64,000 nucleotides of DNA from Loripinus fragilis (lineage: Eukaryota > Mollusca > Bivalvia > Lucinida > Lucinidae): NCBI GenBank assembly GCA_964019695.1, contig OZ026522.1, positions 20,215,977 through 20,279,976 of the forward strand. Direction: 5' to 3'. The notes beneath the pieces were generated by a model that did not search any database, was not told the DNA's origin, and worked only from the letters and a program-made list of their open reading frames with translations. The position numbers were made by a program, and so were the translations under genes. This document shows positions 50,896 through 61,203 of the stretch, piece after piece (positions within the stretch are counted from its first letter, which is position 1; each line of letters begins with the position of its first letter).

Positions 50896-51056
50896 GAAAT
50901 CCAAACAAGGTTTGATTACTTAAAACAGCTAATTAAAGGATTTAATTAGTCTTATCCTGATCAGAAAACCTGTTTTTGTTGAATATAAACAAAGAATTAA
51001 TAAAGATTCAATTTTTTGAGGTTCTATATATCTATAGTCCCTGTAGCTGAGCAGAC

Positions 51057-51190
51057 AGGTGCAACATGATTTTTATTGAGTTAACATCTCAGTCAACATT
51101 TTTCCAGTTATGTTGGGATGACCAGTACTTAGACAGTCCTTTTTCTCAAGTCAAGGCTCACTTTTAAGATAAAAATCCTTCAGACCAAAG
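51057..51190 (-). repeat. SINE-1-like tail fragment
   Basis: TTAACATCTCAGTCAACATT, TTCCAGTTATGTTGGGATGA and CCAGTACTTAGACAG follow SINE-1 order; no tRNA-like part. Confidence 0.45.
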
Positions 51191-51284
51191 CCCATCTTGA
51201 CCCAAAGACCCACAAGTACCCAACACACTATAAGCTGCACAGCCCTAGAAAATTTACTATTTTTTTTTTGGACAGAAAATTGTT

Positions 51285-51400
51285 GATATCTTTCTTGTTT
51301 CTCCACGAAAACATGCTGTCTGTGCTCATTGGAAGCGTCTCAATGAGACGCTTCCAATGAGCACCCACAACATATGTTTTCGTTACGAAATAGAACAATT
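51285..51400. mobile_element. HP1 variant with CGCTTCC arms
   Basis: Perfect 20-bp arms GTGCTCATTGGAAGCGTCTC (51322-51341) and complement (51345-51364), loop AAT. Outer ACGAAAACAT / ATGTTTTCGT. The HP1 CTC-loop-GAG centre is kept but the AAAGAACC stretch is replaced on both arms. Confidence 0.82.
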
Positions 51401-51690
51401 AGCACTGTGTATAATCCACCTTAACAAGGTCTATGAACCGATATATTCCTCCAAACTGACATATGAACAATAATAGTGCTATCCATGAGTATTTAGTGTA
51501 CTTGTTACTAATGGAAGACCTAACAATAATTATTTATAACATACTTCAGTGCACATCTCCTAGCCGTAGCAATAAATCACTGGCATGACTGTATACCTGT
51601 GCCGTGTCAAGAAAAACATTGTCTTAAAAGCACCTCACCTGGTGCTATAAAAGCCATGCGCAGGATGATCAGACTCAACATTTAGTCTGT

Positions 51691-51883
51691 TCGCTTGTTT
51701 GATTTGATTCTTTACGTCCCATCAACAATCTTTCAGTTAAAGAGGGATGGGTCTTCCAGGGTTGAACCAGTAATAAGCTAGGATAAATGTGTTTAGCTCA
51801 AGGACCACAACACAGTGACGCCGGTGAGGCTCCAGCCCGTGGACCCTAGGTCTAAAAACAAGCACTCTACCACTGAGCACCCT
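51691..51883 (-). mobile_element. SINE-1 copy with 13-bp duplication
   Basis: ACATTTAGTCTGT (51678-51690) and ACATTTAGTGTGT (51884-51896) flank it. GTGACGCCGGTGAGGCTCCA and ACTCTACCACTGAGCACCC identify it. Confidence 0.9.
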
Positions 51884-51904
51884 ACATTTAGTGTGTAAGG
51901 ATTG

Positions 51905-52945
51905 TGGAGAATAACATTATCACTAATCCTGTTGAACACTTCTGGAATTGTTCTAGAATATCAATAACGGTTCTAGAACTGTTCCATATTCATATTTCTA
52001 GAACATCTGTTCTGGAAATGTACCTGAACAGCTTACTAGAATTAAAAAAAAGCTTTTTGTGGCTGTTCCTTGACAGTAACAGTACTGGACTGGGTGGGTT
52101 TATGGTTTTGTAGCTTTATATCCGGAAGTACCCGAGGCTAAACCTGCAGCGGTTCTGATTTAAAATGTCCCAGAGACTGCCCATCAGATTTAAAGTCTCT
52201 TCCGACAGACTGGTAGAGCCGGGGATCAAACTTATAAGGACTGCTTGATACAAGACCAGTGATTTATCCACTATACCACGTAGGCTCTCCATAACATTTA
52301 GTTCCGAAAGTGTTCCAATATTAATATACAAGGTCATTTTTAGAACTTTTCAAGATCAAAGTACAAAATGTTATATAGCATTTCGCAATTTCTAAAAATG
52401 TTCTAAAACGCAGATCTAGAACACATTTAGAGCTAACAATACAAGACAAATAGAGTAGCCTCCCTTGATAAGTAATATATTCATTAATTTGGTTTTACTT
52501 TTCTTCTTTTCCAGTATGTTTTTTCTTCTTCTTTTGATATATAAATGATAATTTATTATGCACATCCAATAGGAAGGGGCCAACAAAGAAAATTTCAATA
52601 AGCACCAAATTTAGCATTTTGCCATGCAAATTTTGAAAACCCCACTATGAAATATATTATTATCAGAGCATAGTTGAAATCAGTAATAATTAAATTCAAC
52701 CTGTTAGAGGCAATTGGCCTGAACCCATCCTGGAAATGTTCTATAGAACTATTAAGAAACATTGAGGCAGATTTCTAAAATATCTGTTCTAAAATATCTC
52801 TGAAAATATGTTCACGACAATTCTGGAATATAAATAATGCTAGCTAAAACAAATATTCAAGGTTTGTTCTAAACCTTCAAAACTATTTCAGAACAGTTGT
52901 TCAATAATTTGGTCTTCTTCAACATTCTGGAACTGTGATTTTTTT
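51905..52945. repeat. TTCTAGAA-rich region, possible decayed TIR element
   Basis: Repeated TTCTGGAATTGTTCTAGAAT, GGTTCTAGAACTGTTCC and TTTCTAGAACATCTGTTCTG on the left, with inverted-looking TTCAGAACAGTTGTTC and ACATTCTGGAACTGTG on the right. SINE-4 sits inside. Confidence 0.45.
52125..52292 (-). mobile_element. SINE-4 (tRNA-Thr-like head)
   Basis: On the minus strand the head reads GGAGAGCCTACGTGGTATAG, TGGATAAATCACTGGTCTTG, then GTTTGATCCCCGGCTCTACC. The A- and B-box-like blocks are correctly spaced, and the CACTGGTCTTGTA part resembles a tRNA-Thr (UGU) anticodon arm. A non-tRNA tail follows (AGACTTTAAATCTGATGGGC). The anticodon stem does not pair properly, so it is not a functional tRNA. 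Confidence 0.65.
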
Positions 52946-53190
52946 TCTGAACATGACCGGCTTTTCTGATGAAAATTACGCACTATAGCAATTATGTTTT
53001 CATCTGTTTAATTCATCTATATTGATAGTAAGATTTAAGATAACTGGTAAGATTTATTAATTTGTACCGCTCAGGAAGAGTTTGATAGACAAATGCTTCA
53101 GAATATATGGAATATCGTATGTTGGAGGCATATCCTTTGACCCAAAGAGCATCTATCCTCTCAGGAGTTAAAAATATTTCAATATTGTAC
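52946..53190. other. No recognisable feature
   Basis: Nothing matched. Confidence 0.3.
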
Positions 53191-53410
53191 TTGTCGTGCA
53201 GGACGAGTGACTTACAATTTTCACTCATCCTGCAAACACATGCACTTGTCCTTTAAAAGTGTATGCAATAAAGAACATAAGGGAGTAATATGTAGTACAA
53301 CTTCCTCAAGTTATTCTTCCCAAAGCACTCATCCTACAGGACGAGTGCTTTGGGAAGAGTAACTCGTCCTTTCTAGATTTCACTTGTAATTACGAGCGTA
53401 CGAGTGGAAT
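53191..53410. mobile_element. GGACGAGTG palindromic element
   Basis: CTTCCCAAAGCACTCATCCT / AGGACGAGTGCTTTGGGAAG around ACA, with further GGACGAGTGACTTA and ACTCGTCC copies outside. Confidence 0.6.
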
Positions 53411-53644
53411 TTTTGTCCCCTGCCTCTTCCATAGCAATAACAACCTAATTTTTTCGCCATCCACACCAATTGTTGTCAGTACTTTCTCATCTGCTAATTT
53501 GCTTTGTTGGCCTAAATTGCAATCACTATAAACCCAGATCATAATGCTCCCCAAATTTCTCTGGGGATCCTCATCAAAGGGATACTAATGTATCAAGCAA
53601 TGGTTCTCTACAATTATGTCCCTTTTCAAAATGGGAACTTCTCT

Positions 53645-53689
53645 TAAAGGAAAGAATTTGCTCCCAGAGGGAGCAAATTCTTTCCTTTA
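53645..53689. repeat. Perfect 21-bp hairpin
   Basis: Arms 53645-53665 and 53669-53689 (core GAAAGAATTTGCTCCC and complement) around AGA. Confidence 0.8.
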
Positions 53690-53769
53690 TGAGCAGTTCC
53701 TTATAGTATGGAAAATCACTTATCACATTAAGTGACCTCCATTGAAAATTACTATTTTCATTAAGCACA

Positions 53770-54225
53770 TGCGTAACCTGCCCAATGGACGCTACGCCAA
53801 TGATCTACAGCTGACAAAAGGAATTAAGATTAAGCCTGATGCAAACTGGCAATTTTCCCTTTATGCGGACCACCTGTAGGATACAAGTATGAATGAAACA
53901 GGTAACATTACTTACACAAATTATTATCAATATTTTATAGGGCCGTATGATGATTGATTTTATTATGATCTATGATATTTGATCCTTATTTTTGAGCAGT
54001 TGGCAAACGCTTAATAGGATGGGTGTCAAGATAAGGCCATTTTCAAAAATCAATTTTCCGAATTATGCAAATTTTATTTAATAATAAAGTCAGGGTGAGA
54101 CAATTATATGAGACAACAGTGGTATTGACAAGGCAAAGTATCTACAAACAGCTAATAGAAGCCATTTCAAAGGAAAACTAGTTCTCTCTCCTTGCTAGCG
54201 GGAACTTTTGTCCTCTACTCAAATA
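53770..54225. other. No recognisable feature
   Basis: Nothing matched. Confidence 0.35.
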
Positions 54226-54392
54226 ACCTGCATGAGCAAACAGTTTAGACCCAGATCAGGACCGACAAATGTCGGTCCTGATCTGGATCCAAACAGCTTG
54301 ACACTCTCAATGTTCACCGAAGATTTTTTTTGCAAAAAGTCAGCAGACAACATCAAAAGCATGAAAAATTACCCGGCCAGCATGCAAAGAGT
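54226..54392 (-). mobile_element. PB-A MITE, copy 13 (left end lost)
   Basis: CAAACAGTTTAGACCCAGAT; perfect core GATCAGGACCGACA/TGTCGGTCCTGATC; AAAGTCAGCAGACAAC; CCAGCATGCAAAGAG. Confidence 0.82.
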
Positions 54393-54774
54393 AAACTTAA
54401 ATCACACCTGCTTTGACCTGCAAGTAAAGATTTTTGTTGATGCAAACATTGTAGACCCGACCTCTACCAGTAGAATTGTATATGATAAAGAACTTTTTAT
54501 ATGAGATGGTTCTAAAACAGGACAACTATTTGTGCCTTATAATATGCATATACCAGCCATGCCGCAAGAAAACCATTCCATTTTTGTCGGCCATTGAAGG
54601 TCCCATGATCACCTTTACCCAGGTTTCCTAGTTCTTATTTCTCAATGTGCATTGAGCAATGGTGATAGTTCTTCACAGGTTAAAATTGGTTCAATTTTAT
54701 AGTTTTTCATGATTATTCTATTTACAGGTATCTGAAGAATTTATTTGAAAACAAAATTATTTGAAGTTCAAATT
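54393..54774. other. No recognisable feature
   Basis: Nothing matched. Confidence 0.3.
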
Positions 54775-54779
54775 TTAAA

Positions 54780-55021
54780 CCCTTAATGCGCCAATGGCAA
54801 CAAAAGTCGTCTGCTTTTCTCATCTGCTGAAATGTTTAAAAAGCCTCTTATTTTGGCAAACCGTGTGGAACCAGATCAGACTGCTCCTATGGGAGCGGTC
54901 TGTTATGGGACCATGCTGTTTGCTTCTATACTTAATTTGTTAGTAATGTTAGGCAATTATTTGCAGCAGACAACTTCAGCAGACGACATTTTCAAATGAT
55001 TTTTTCTTGGCGCTTTAAGGG
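54780..55021 (-). mobile_element. PB-D MITE, copy 3
   Basis: CCCTTAATGCGCCAATGGCA ... TTCTTGGCGCTTTAAGGG. Subterminal AAAGTCGTCTGCTTTTCTC and CAGCAGACGACATTTTC. Core CCAGATCAGACTGCTCCTAT/GGGAGCGGTCTG. Confidence 0.86.
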
Positions 55022-55022
55022 C

Positions 55023-55230
55023 TAACATGCAGATATTTTATTGTCCTGAAAATGCTGTCTGCTTATTACTTCTGCTGCATATGATCAAAAACTTAATGCA
55101 TTTCAGAACACTTTTACCATGGAAGCAAATTAAACACTATGAACTCTGATCAGACTGCTCCTAAGGGAGAAGTCTGATCTGGGTCCATATTGTTTGCAGT
55201 ACCATATAAAGTACATGAGAAAATAATGTT
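55023..55230 (+). mobile_element. PB-F element, copy 2
   Basis: TAACATGCAGATATTTTATT, AATGCTGTCTGCTTATTACT, core GATCAGACTGCTCCTAAGGG..AGAAGTCTGATCTGGGTCCA and GTACCATATAAAGTACATG. It starts at the end of PB-D copy 3. Confidence 0.7.
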
Positions 55231-55262
55231 CTAACAATTGTCGAATGTGAATAAAAAATTGC

Positions 55263-55333
55263 TAGAAACAATGTTTTTGATTGACATTTGTCGCCAATCG
55301 TCCGACAAATGGCAATTGTAAACTATGTTTCTA
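55263..55333. mobile_element. HP12 hairpin, copy 2
   Basis: TAGAAACAATGTTTTTGATT..GACATTTGTCG / CGACAAATGGCAATTGTAAA..TATGTTTCTA; see 31111-31181. Confidence 0.75.
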
Positions 55334-55334
55334 A

Positions 55335-55945
55335 CCTTAGTCAATAGTATTAACTCTTGGTGTGGCAAAAATGTCATAAATTGTGGTTAAATGTTTAATT
55401 TATATTTACATTACCTCATAGTACAATGGTCACCCCTACGGACTATACTGTATGGTTAGACTTTGCAGTCTTTCTTTGGTCACCTGTTGAATTTTTCTTT
55501 TTTTTTTTTTTTCAAAAAAATATTTCAGAATGGAAAAACAGTCAATGGCTTCCGGTGATGGTGTCCATCTGCAACTGTTTGCAATTCTTAGGTTTGCATC
55601 AAACCTCACTAAGCAGATAAAAGATAAAGAGTTTATTTACCAGGGGTAATCCCACAATTGTTTTGCACTTAAATGGTAAAGATAGGATGAATTGTTCAAA
55701 GAATGGGAATATTATTCATCATTTTGGGAAGATTTGGCTCAATTTTCAATTATACGAGCCGATATACGGCCCCAGATTTGGTGTAGGAAAATCCCTGGTT
55801 TATTTGCTTCCACCACCTGAAGTGCATAAATTGATATATATGTAACAGAAGTAACAAGACAGCAGTCTGAAGGACAGCCATATCCCCCGCCGCAGAATCC
55901 CATGACCTTGAAGTGTGATCGACCTTGACTGACGGACTGACAAGC
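55335..55945. other. No gene; T-run near 55497
   Basis: Apart from a poly-T run at about 55497-55511, nothing matched. Confidence 0.35.
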
Positions 55946-57418
55946 AAAGGGCATTCCTATAGTCCCCCTCCCACTTTGCGGCAGGGGATTAATAATGTCC
56001 GTCAGTCTTTCATTCCCTCCATAACACTTTCGTGTCCCCTTAATATCTCCTGAACCCTTCAAAAGATTTTAATTAAACTTCACTCAAATGTTCCTGTCAG
56101 TGTGACGGTGTGCAGAGCACATGACCCAGCTACCTAGACTCAAGGTCACAGGTCAAGGTCAACGGATTTACCCTTGAATTTTGTGTTCGCTCCCCACACC
56201 GTCTCACTGAGAGGAAATTTGAGAGAAGCTTAATGAAAATTGTTCAAAGTATTCAGGACAGGAGATATGGAAACAGACAAGAATTGAAGGGTAAATCACA
56301 TGACCTTGAAGTGTGACCTTAACCTTGAGTCTGTGTAGCCAAATAAAAAAATCACTGAGAGGAACATTTGGGTGGTTAAATGAAAATCGCCCTAAGGGTT
56401 CCCGAGATATGGAGCAGACACAAAATTAAAGGGTAAATCCCTTAACCTTGACCTGTGATCTTGACCTTGAGTCTAGGTAGCTGGGTCATGTGCCCTGCAC
56501 ACCACCTCACTGAGAGGAAAATTTGAGCAAATTTTGATGAAAATCGTTCAAAGAATTCAGGAGATATGGAGCGGACACAAATTGAAGGGTAAATCACATG
56601 ACCTTGACCTGTGACCTTGAATCTAGGTAGCTGGGCCATGTGCTCTGCATATTGTCTCACTAAGAGGAACGTTTTGGTAAAGTTTAATGAAAATTGCACA
56701 AAGGGTTCAGGAGATATGGAGTGGACACGAAATTCAAGGGTAAATTCCATGATCTTGACCTGTGACCTGAGTCTAGGTAGCTGGATCATATGCTCTGCAC
56801 ACCATCTCACTGAGAGGAACATTTGAGTAAAATTAAATGAAAATCATTCATGATTCAGGAGATATGGAGCGGACACGAATTGAAGGGTAAATCACATGAC
56901 CTTGACATGTGACCTTGAGTCTAGGTAGCTGAGTCATGTGCTCTGCACATCGTCTCACTGAGAGGAACATTTGGGTAAAGTTGAATGAAAATTGCCCTAA
57001 GGGTTCAGGAGATATGGAGTGGACACGACATTCAATGGTAAATCCCTTTAGGTGTGACCTTGAGTCTAGGTAGCTGGGTCATGTGCTCTGCACACCGCCT
57101 CACTGAGAGGAACATTTGAGTGAAGTTTAATGAAAATCGTTCATAGAATGCAGGAGATATGGAGCCAACACGAATTGAAGGGTAAATCACATGACCTTGA
57201 CCTATGATCTTGAATCTAGGTAGCTGGGTCATGTGCTCTGCACATTGTCTCACTGAGAGGAACATTTGAGTGAAGTTTAATTAAAATCTTTTGAAGGGTT
57301 CAGGAGATATAGAGTGGACATGAAAGTGTTATGGAGGGTGGAGGGAATGACAGACTGACAGATGAAGGGCATTCCTATAATCCTATTCCCCTCCCGCTTT
57401 GCAGCAGGGGATTAATAA
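55946..57418 (+). repeat. AGGTCA-rich tandem array II, 8 units of about 149 bp, with inverted end
   Basis: The phrase CACTGAGAGGAA recurs at 56205, 56353, 56518, 56658, 56818, 56956, 57101 and 57251. Each unit carries GACCTTGACCTGTGACCTTG and GTCTAGGTAGCTGGGTCATG. The left end (about 55990-56155) is the inverted counterpart of the right end (about 57200-57360). AGGGCATTCCTATAGTCCCC..CAGGGGATTAATAA blocks repeat directly at both borders. Some frames run through it but none looks like a protein. Confidence 0.9.
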
Positions 57419-57596
57419 GCAGACGCTATTTTAGGGAAAAATATATTAGCATGATAAGGGTCAGTACAGAAACAAGCTACTGTGACAGTATGGACAATAA
57501 TTGACATTTAAATGTCATAAAAATGTCTCATCTTTAACCATTAGCCCTGTCAACAGGCACTTTCTCCAATCCAGTATTCAATTTACCCTTTCCTGG

Positions 57597-57675
57597 CATA
57601 ATCTCTGCTGATGCTGAGAGGATCCAAACTGCTTGACACTCTGATGAATTTCCTGAAAGAAGTTTTCAAAAAAGT
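57597..57675 (-). mobile_element. PB-A fragment
   Basis: GGATCCAAACTGCTTGACAC and TTTCCTGAAAGAAGTTTTCA only. Confidence 0.65.
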
Positions 57676-57676
57676 T

Positions 57677-57771
57677 CATCCTCGGTAACCCAGGCGTGAC
57701 CCATTCCTTACCCACTGCATTTGTGAATGCAGTGGGTACGGAATGGGTCAGGCCTGTGTAACGGAGGATGA
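57677..57771. repeat. Near-perfect 95-bp palindrome
   Basis: TCATCCTC.GTTA.CCAGGC.TGACCCATTCC.TACCCACTGCATT (spaced by single mismatches) on the left is complemented to GGAGGATGA on the right, loop TGTG. Confidence 0.8.
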
Positions 57772-57828
57772 AAATATGTTAAGAATGAAAAGATTCCCAT
57801 ATACAAATTCAATTTAAATGAAAATTAA

Positions 57829-57995
57829 CCCTTTTCTCACTATTTGCCACAATTGTTGTAGAAAGTGCTTACTTATCTGCTTATGCACCTTGGAAGCCAA
57901 TATTGCAAGATCAGAATGCTTCCTTAGATGTAGTCTGATCAGGCCAGGGCTCATCGCGTTTGTTTCTAGGTCTGAAGTGCACTTGAATATCAGCA
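57829..57995. mobile_element. Possible PB-type element, decayed
   Basis: TTAA-CCCTTTTCTCACTATTTG, then AGATCAGAATGCTTCC / TAGTCTGATCAGG as a loosely paired core. Right end not found. Confidence 0.4.
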
Positions 57996-58079
57996 GCAGA
58001 CATAAAACTAATATTTTGGTACCCACTCATAAATAAAGACCTGGGAATTTACATTTAATTCTTCACATAGTGTAATTGT

Positions 58080-58170
58080 TCTTGCTTTTGCTGTCATCAG
58101 ATCTGCTTTCAATTTTTTTTTTTCAAAAAATCTTTCAGGAATACTTTAAGAGTGTCAATAGGTTCTGTCC
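58080..58170 (+). mobile_element. PB-A fragment
   Basis: GCTTTTGCTGTCATCAGATC, TTTCAAAAAATCTTTCAGGA and TTAAGAGTGTCAATAGG. Confidence 0.6.
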
Positions 58171-58171
58171 T

Positions 58172-58579
58172 TCCTGATACGTTATCAGTCGAGGAAAAAG
58201 TTACTGCATGTAATAAATTGTTGAATTATTCCATCTAAAAAAAGACTTTCTTGTAATCAATCTGATATCATGATGCATATCTCAAGATTAGAATCTCTGG
58301 AAGTCTGGATAAGAACATTGTAAACACTTGGCTTGATTGTTTATGCCTCTTCAAGATGTTGCAGTAGTATTTTTGTAATTTATTGCCTGAACATAAGGAA
58401 TGCATGCTACCAGAAATAACCATTTTCACATTTATGAGATTTTATGAGATTTTTTGCATGCCTTCAGAGTACATGATGCAATTCTAAATGCTGCTGTTAT
58501 TAAGTTTAATCAAGTAGCTTATGAGTCTAATTATACCTGTTTTAAAAGGGTATATTAATTTTGTCCATCAGTCATGTAT
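58172..58579. other. No recognisable feature
   Basis: Nothing matched. Confidence 0.35.
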
Positions 58580-58920
58580 CTTGACTCTTAGAGTGTTAAA
58601 CATTGTTACTTCAAACGTTGCAGCTGTATAGGTCCACCAGGGCAACATTTTGTGTGATGTAGATAGTACTGGGAAACATTTCATGTGACCTTGACCTTGA
58701 GGTCAAAGAATGTATTTTCTTGTAAATGCATCTTTTCCTAAACAGGCAGAAATGAGCAATTTCAAACTTTGCAGCTGCATAGGTCACATGAAACAGAGGG
58801 TACTGAGCAACATTTTGTGTGACCTTGACCCCAAGGTCAAGGAAGGTATTTTCTTAAACACATCTCCTCCTAAGCCATCATACACTTTGCAGCTTTATAG
58901 GTCACATGATCACACCCTGT
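58580..58920 (+). repeat. AGGTCA-rich repeat I, second locus
   Basis: TGTGACCTTGACCTTGAGGT, AAGAATGTATTTTCTTGTAA, GCATAGGTCACATGA and GTGACCTTGACCCCAAGGTC as at 45470-46000. Confidence 0.75.
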
Positions 58921-58927
58921 AAACTTT

Positions 58928-59397
58928 CAAATTGACCACCGCAGGAAATGTTTTGAAATTCTTCTATGGTCAACTTCACTCGGAGCATGTCCTGTCACTG
59001 GTTTCCGTGGAAAACAGAGGTAATAGGTAAGATTTTTCTGGTCCCGAGACATATTTTAAAAATCAAAGAATGTACATGTTATCAATTTTTAGCTATTGCA
59101 TGTCTACCCGAAATTGTTATTTTAAAAAATTAAAACGTGTTACTGCTATCGCTTAATTGTGTCCAGTGCTTGCTCAATGGTGAAATCATAAGTATAAAGC
59201 CGTCAAATATGGGTAAATTAGCTGTTTTTTTTTTTTCAGATTAAGCTTCCAGTGACCCTGTACCTTGCAGTCACTGATGCATCTATATGAATTATGCTTT
59301 TAAGATGCAATTTCACAGAAAGCAAACAATTTCCTTTCAATGCACAGATACATTTTATGTTGGTGGTTAACTTGAAAAATGCGGTGGTCAAATTGAC
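58928..59397. mobile_element. TIR element CAAATTGACCACCGCA
   Basis: CAAATTGACCACCGCAGGAA at left and AATGCGGTGGTCAAATTG at right are inverted. The interior is unremarkable. Confidence 0.65.
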
Positions 59398-59421
59398 ATG
59401 GTGATTAAATGTGGTCACAAG

Positions 59422-59771
59422 CAGGGGCGTGCCTGAGGACAAATTCAAAGTACGCAGGGGATGGGTATGGGAGGGCCTCCCATACGTTAGAAAAAAAAAT
59501 CAAGATTTGAACTAAATGGTGGCTTCTCCTGCATTTTCTGAACCTAAACACCGACTTAGTTGTTTCCAAAACAAAAGTGACAAACAGTCAATTCCTATTG
59601 CTTTGGTTCAGGATTATTGCAAAATCGGTATACTTCGGTATTTAAAGACCTAACCCACATGAGGCATGTTTTAATTGCATTTTTTTCACGATATAAGACG
59701 GTTTTATTTTTTGTACATTCAAAAATTAAAGTATGCAGCTGCGTACTTTGCGTATATGCAGGCACGCCCCT
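59422..59771. mobile_element. hAT-like non-autonomous element CAGGGGCGTGCCTG
   Basis: CAGGGGCGTGCCTGAGGAC at left, ATGCAGGCACGCCCCT at right. The subterminal AAAGTACGCAGG / GCAGCTGCGTACTTT is also inverted. No clear 8-bp duplication. Confidence 0.72.
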
Positions 59772-60170
59772 CACGCTAGAGAACCTCTGTACTCGAACAG
59801 CGCAGTCGTCGCGTGGTGGTCACAGTCGACGGGTGGGAAAAATTGCGTGTTTATGTGCACCTTGCTGTTAAAAAAAGTAGTAAATTTCTTAATATTTTAC
59901 CCCTGAGAGTATTTTTTGCTGATTATTGTCAGGAATATATCCAGCTTTGTATCTGCTTAATAATACGTGTGTGAGTTAAACGATAGTCAATACAGCGCCT
60001 CATTAATACAAAGAAGGAGATTTTTCTCCTAAAAAAGGATGAAATGTTTCTTTTGTTTATATTCTGAAATTTATGCTTACTTTAGATAAAATGCTAAATA
60101 CCATGGCTTTAATATGCAAAAGTTTGAAATCTGTGGGTAGAGCATTTTGAAAGTTATTCAAGTATTTAAT
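59772..60170. other. No recognisable feature
   Basis: Nothing matched. Confidence 0.3.
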
Positions 60171-60173
60171 ACT

Positions 60174-60265
60174 GTACGCACAGTTCTCTATATCGGGTGT
60201 TCTGGCCCAATGAGCAGGTGCTCCTGTACACAGTCGTCTGGATTAGATAAAAGAGAACTGTACGC
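60174..60265. repeat. Inverted repeat GTACGCACAGTTCTCT
   Basis: GTACGCACAGTTCTCT at about 60175 and AGAGAACTGTACGC at 60252-60265. Confidence 0.6.
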
Positions 60266-60563
60266 ATATGTCGCGGGCTGTCCATGCTATATTTGAGCCA
60301 GCACATATGTTTTGGGGTACGTGTTGCATTTTCGACTGACAAAAACCCAGGCAAGCCTGTGCAGACTCGCATTAGCATTTGTTACTAATATACACAAAGT
60401 ATGGATGAAAATAAAGACTTGAAACAAAATTTGGACCTCTAGTCCAGCTAGATGCGTCGAAAGTCTTTAACTGACCAACGCAACGACACCTTAGCAGGTG
60501 GCATGCCCCCACTAACAAATTCAGACGTGTTCAATTTTCAAATCAAATCCGTGGCCAGTGGAT
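60266..60563. other. No recognisable feature
   Basis: Nothing matched. Confidence 0.3.
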
Positions 60564-60567
60564 TTAA

Positions 60568-60680
60568 CTCGTTGCATGCTGGGATATTTTCTATGCTTTT
60601 TGTCATCTGCTGATTTTACCTGATCTGGATCCAAACTGTTTACTTAGGTTATCAGCAGGCGGCACTTGTATATAAAGAGT
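60568..60680 (+). mobile_element. PB-A MITE, shortened copy 14
   Basis: TTAA-CTCGTTGCATGCTGGG, TTTTTGTCATCTGCTGATTT, one core arm CCTGATCTGGATCCAAACTG, TATCAGCAGGCGGCAC, TAAAGAG. The second core arm is deleted. Confidence 0.78.
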
Positions 60681-60952
60681 GTGGTCAGGCGCCCTTATCA
60701 ACTAGCTCCCCAGGCAGTCCAAACTCACGTTCATGGTATTGACCAATTCGCACCGGTTCGACACGGGGGTGACAAGAGCTCTTTATAATTGTAGGTATAC
60801 TTTCCAGTATCTCACTTCTGGACCTAAGATAGTCCACGCGTCAGGACGCGTTGAACTAAATATTTTTCACATTTTGGTAAATTTGTTGGCATTCCATTGC
60901 TAATTTACAGCCACAAAGCGATCACGGTCCACAAGGGGAGTGTGTGTGTGTG

Positions 60953-61172
60953 GGGGGGGGGGGGGGGGGGAGGGGGGAGGGGGGGGGGGGGTACTCTAAT
61001 ACATGTACTGTTTGACACATGCGGAGGCTCGGGGCATCTTTTGGTTTAAATATTTGAACTATTTTATTATTATTATTATTATTATTATTTTTTATTTTTT
61101 TTTATTATTATTTATGGGGGGGGGGGGTCGTAAATACTAATATTTTGGGGGTATGAAGATTTTGTGGATTTT

Positions 61173-61203
<31 letters not shown>

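Noticed and set aside
52204..52292. Possible tRNA-Thr gene on the minus strand
   Set aside because: The anticodon stem does not pair, the acceptor stem has a mismatch, and a SINE-like tail follows.
56442..57265. Repeated reverse-strand frames across the AGGTCA array
   Set aside because: The frames mirror the tandem unit and shift frame between units; no known domain.
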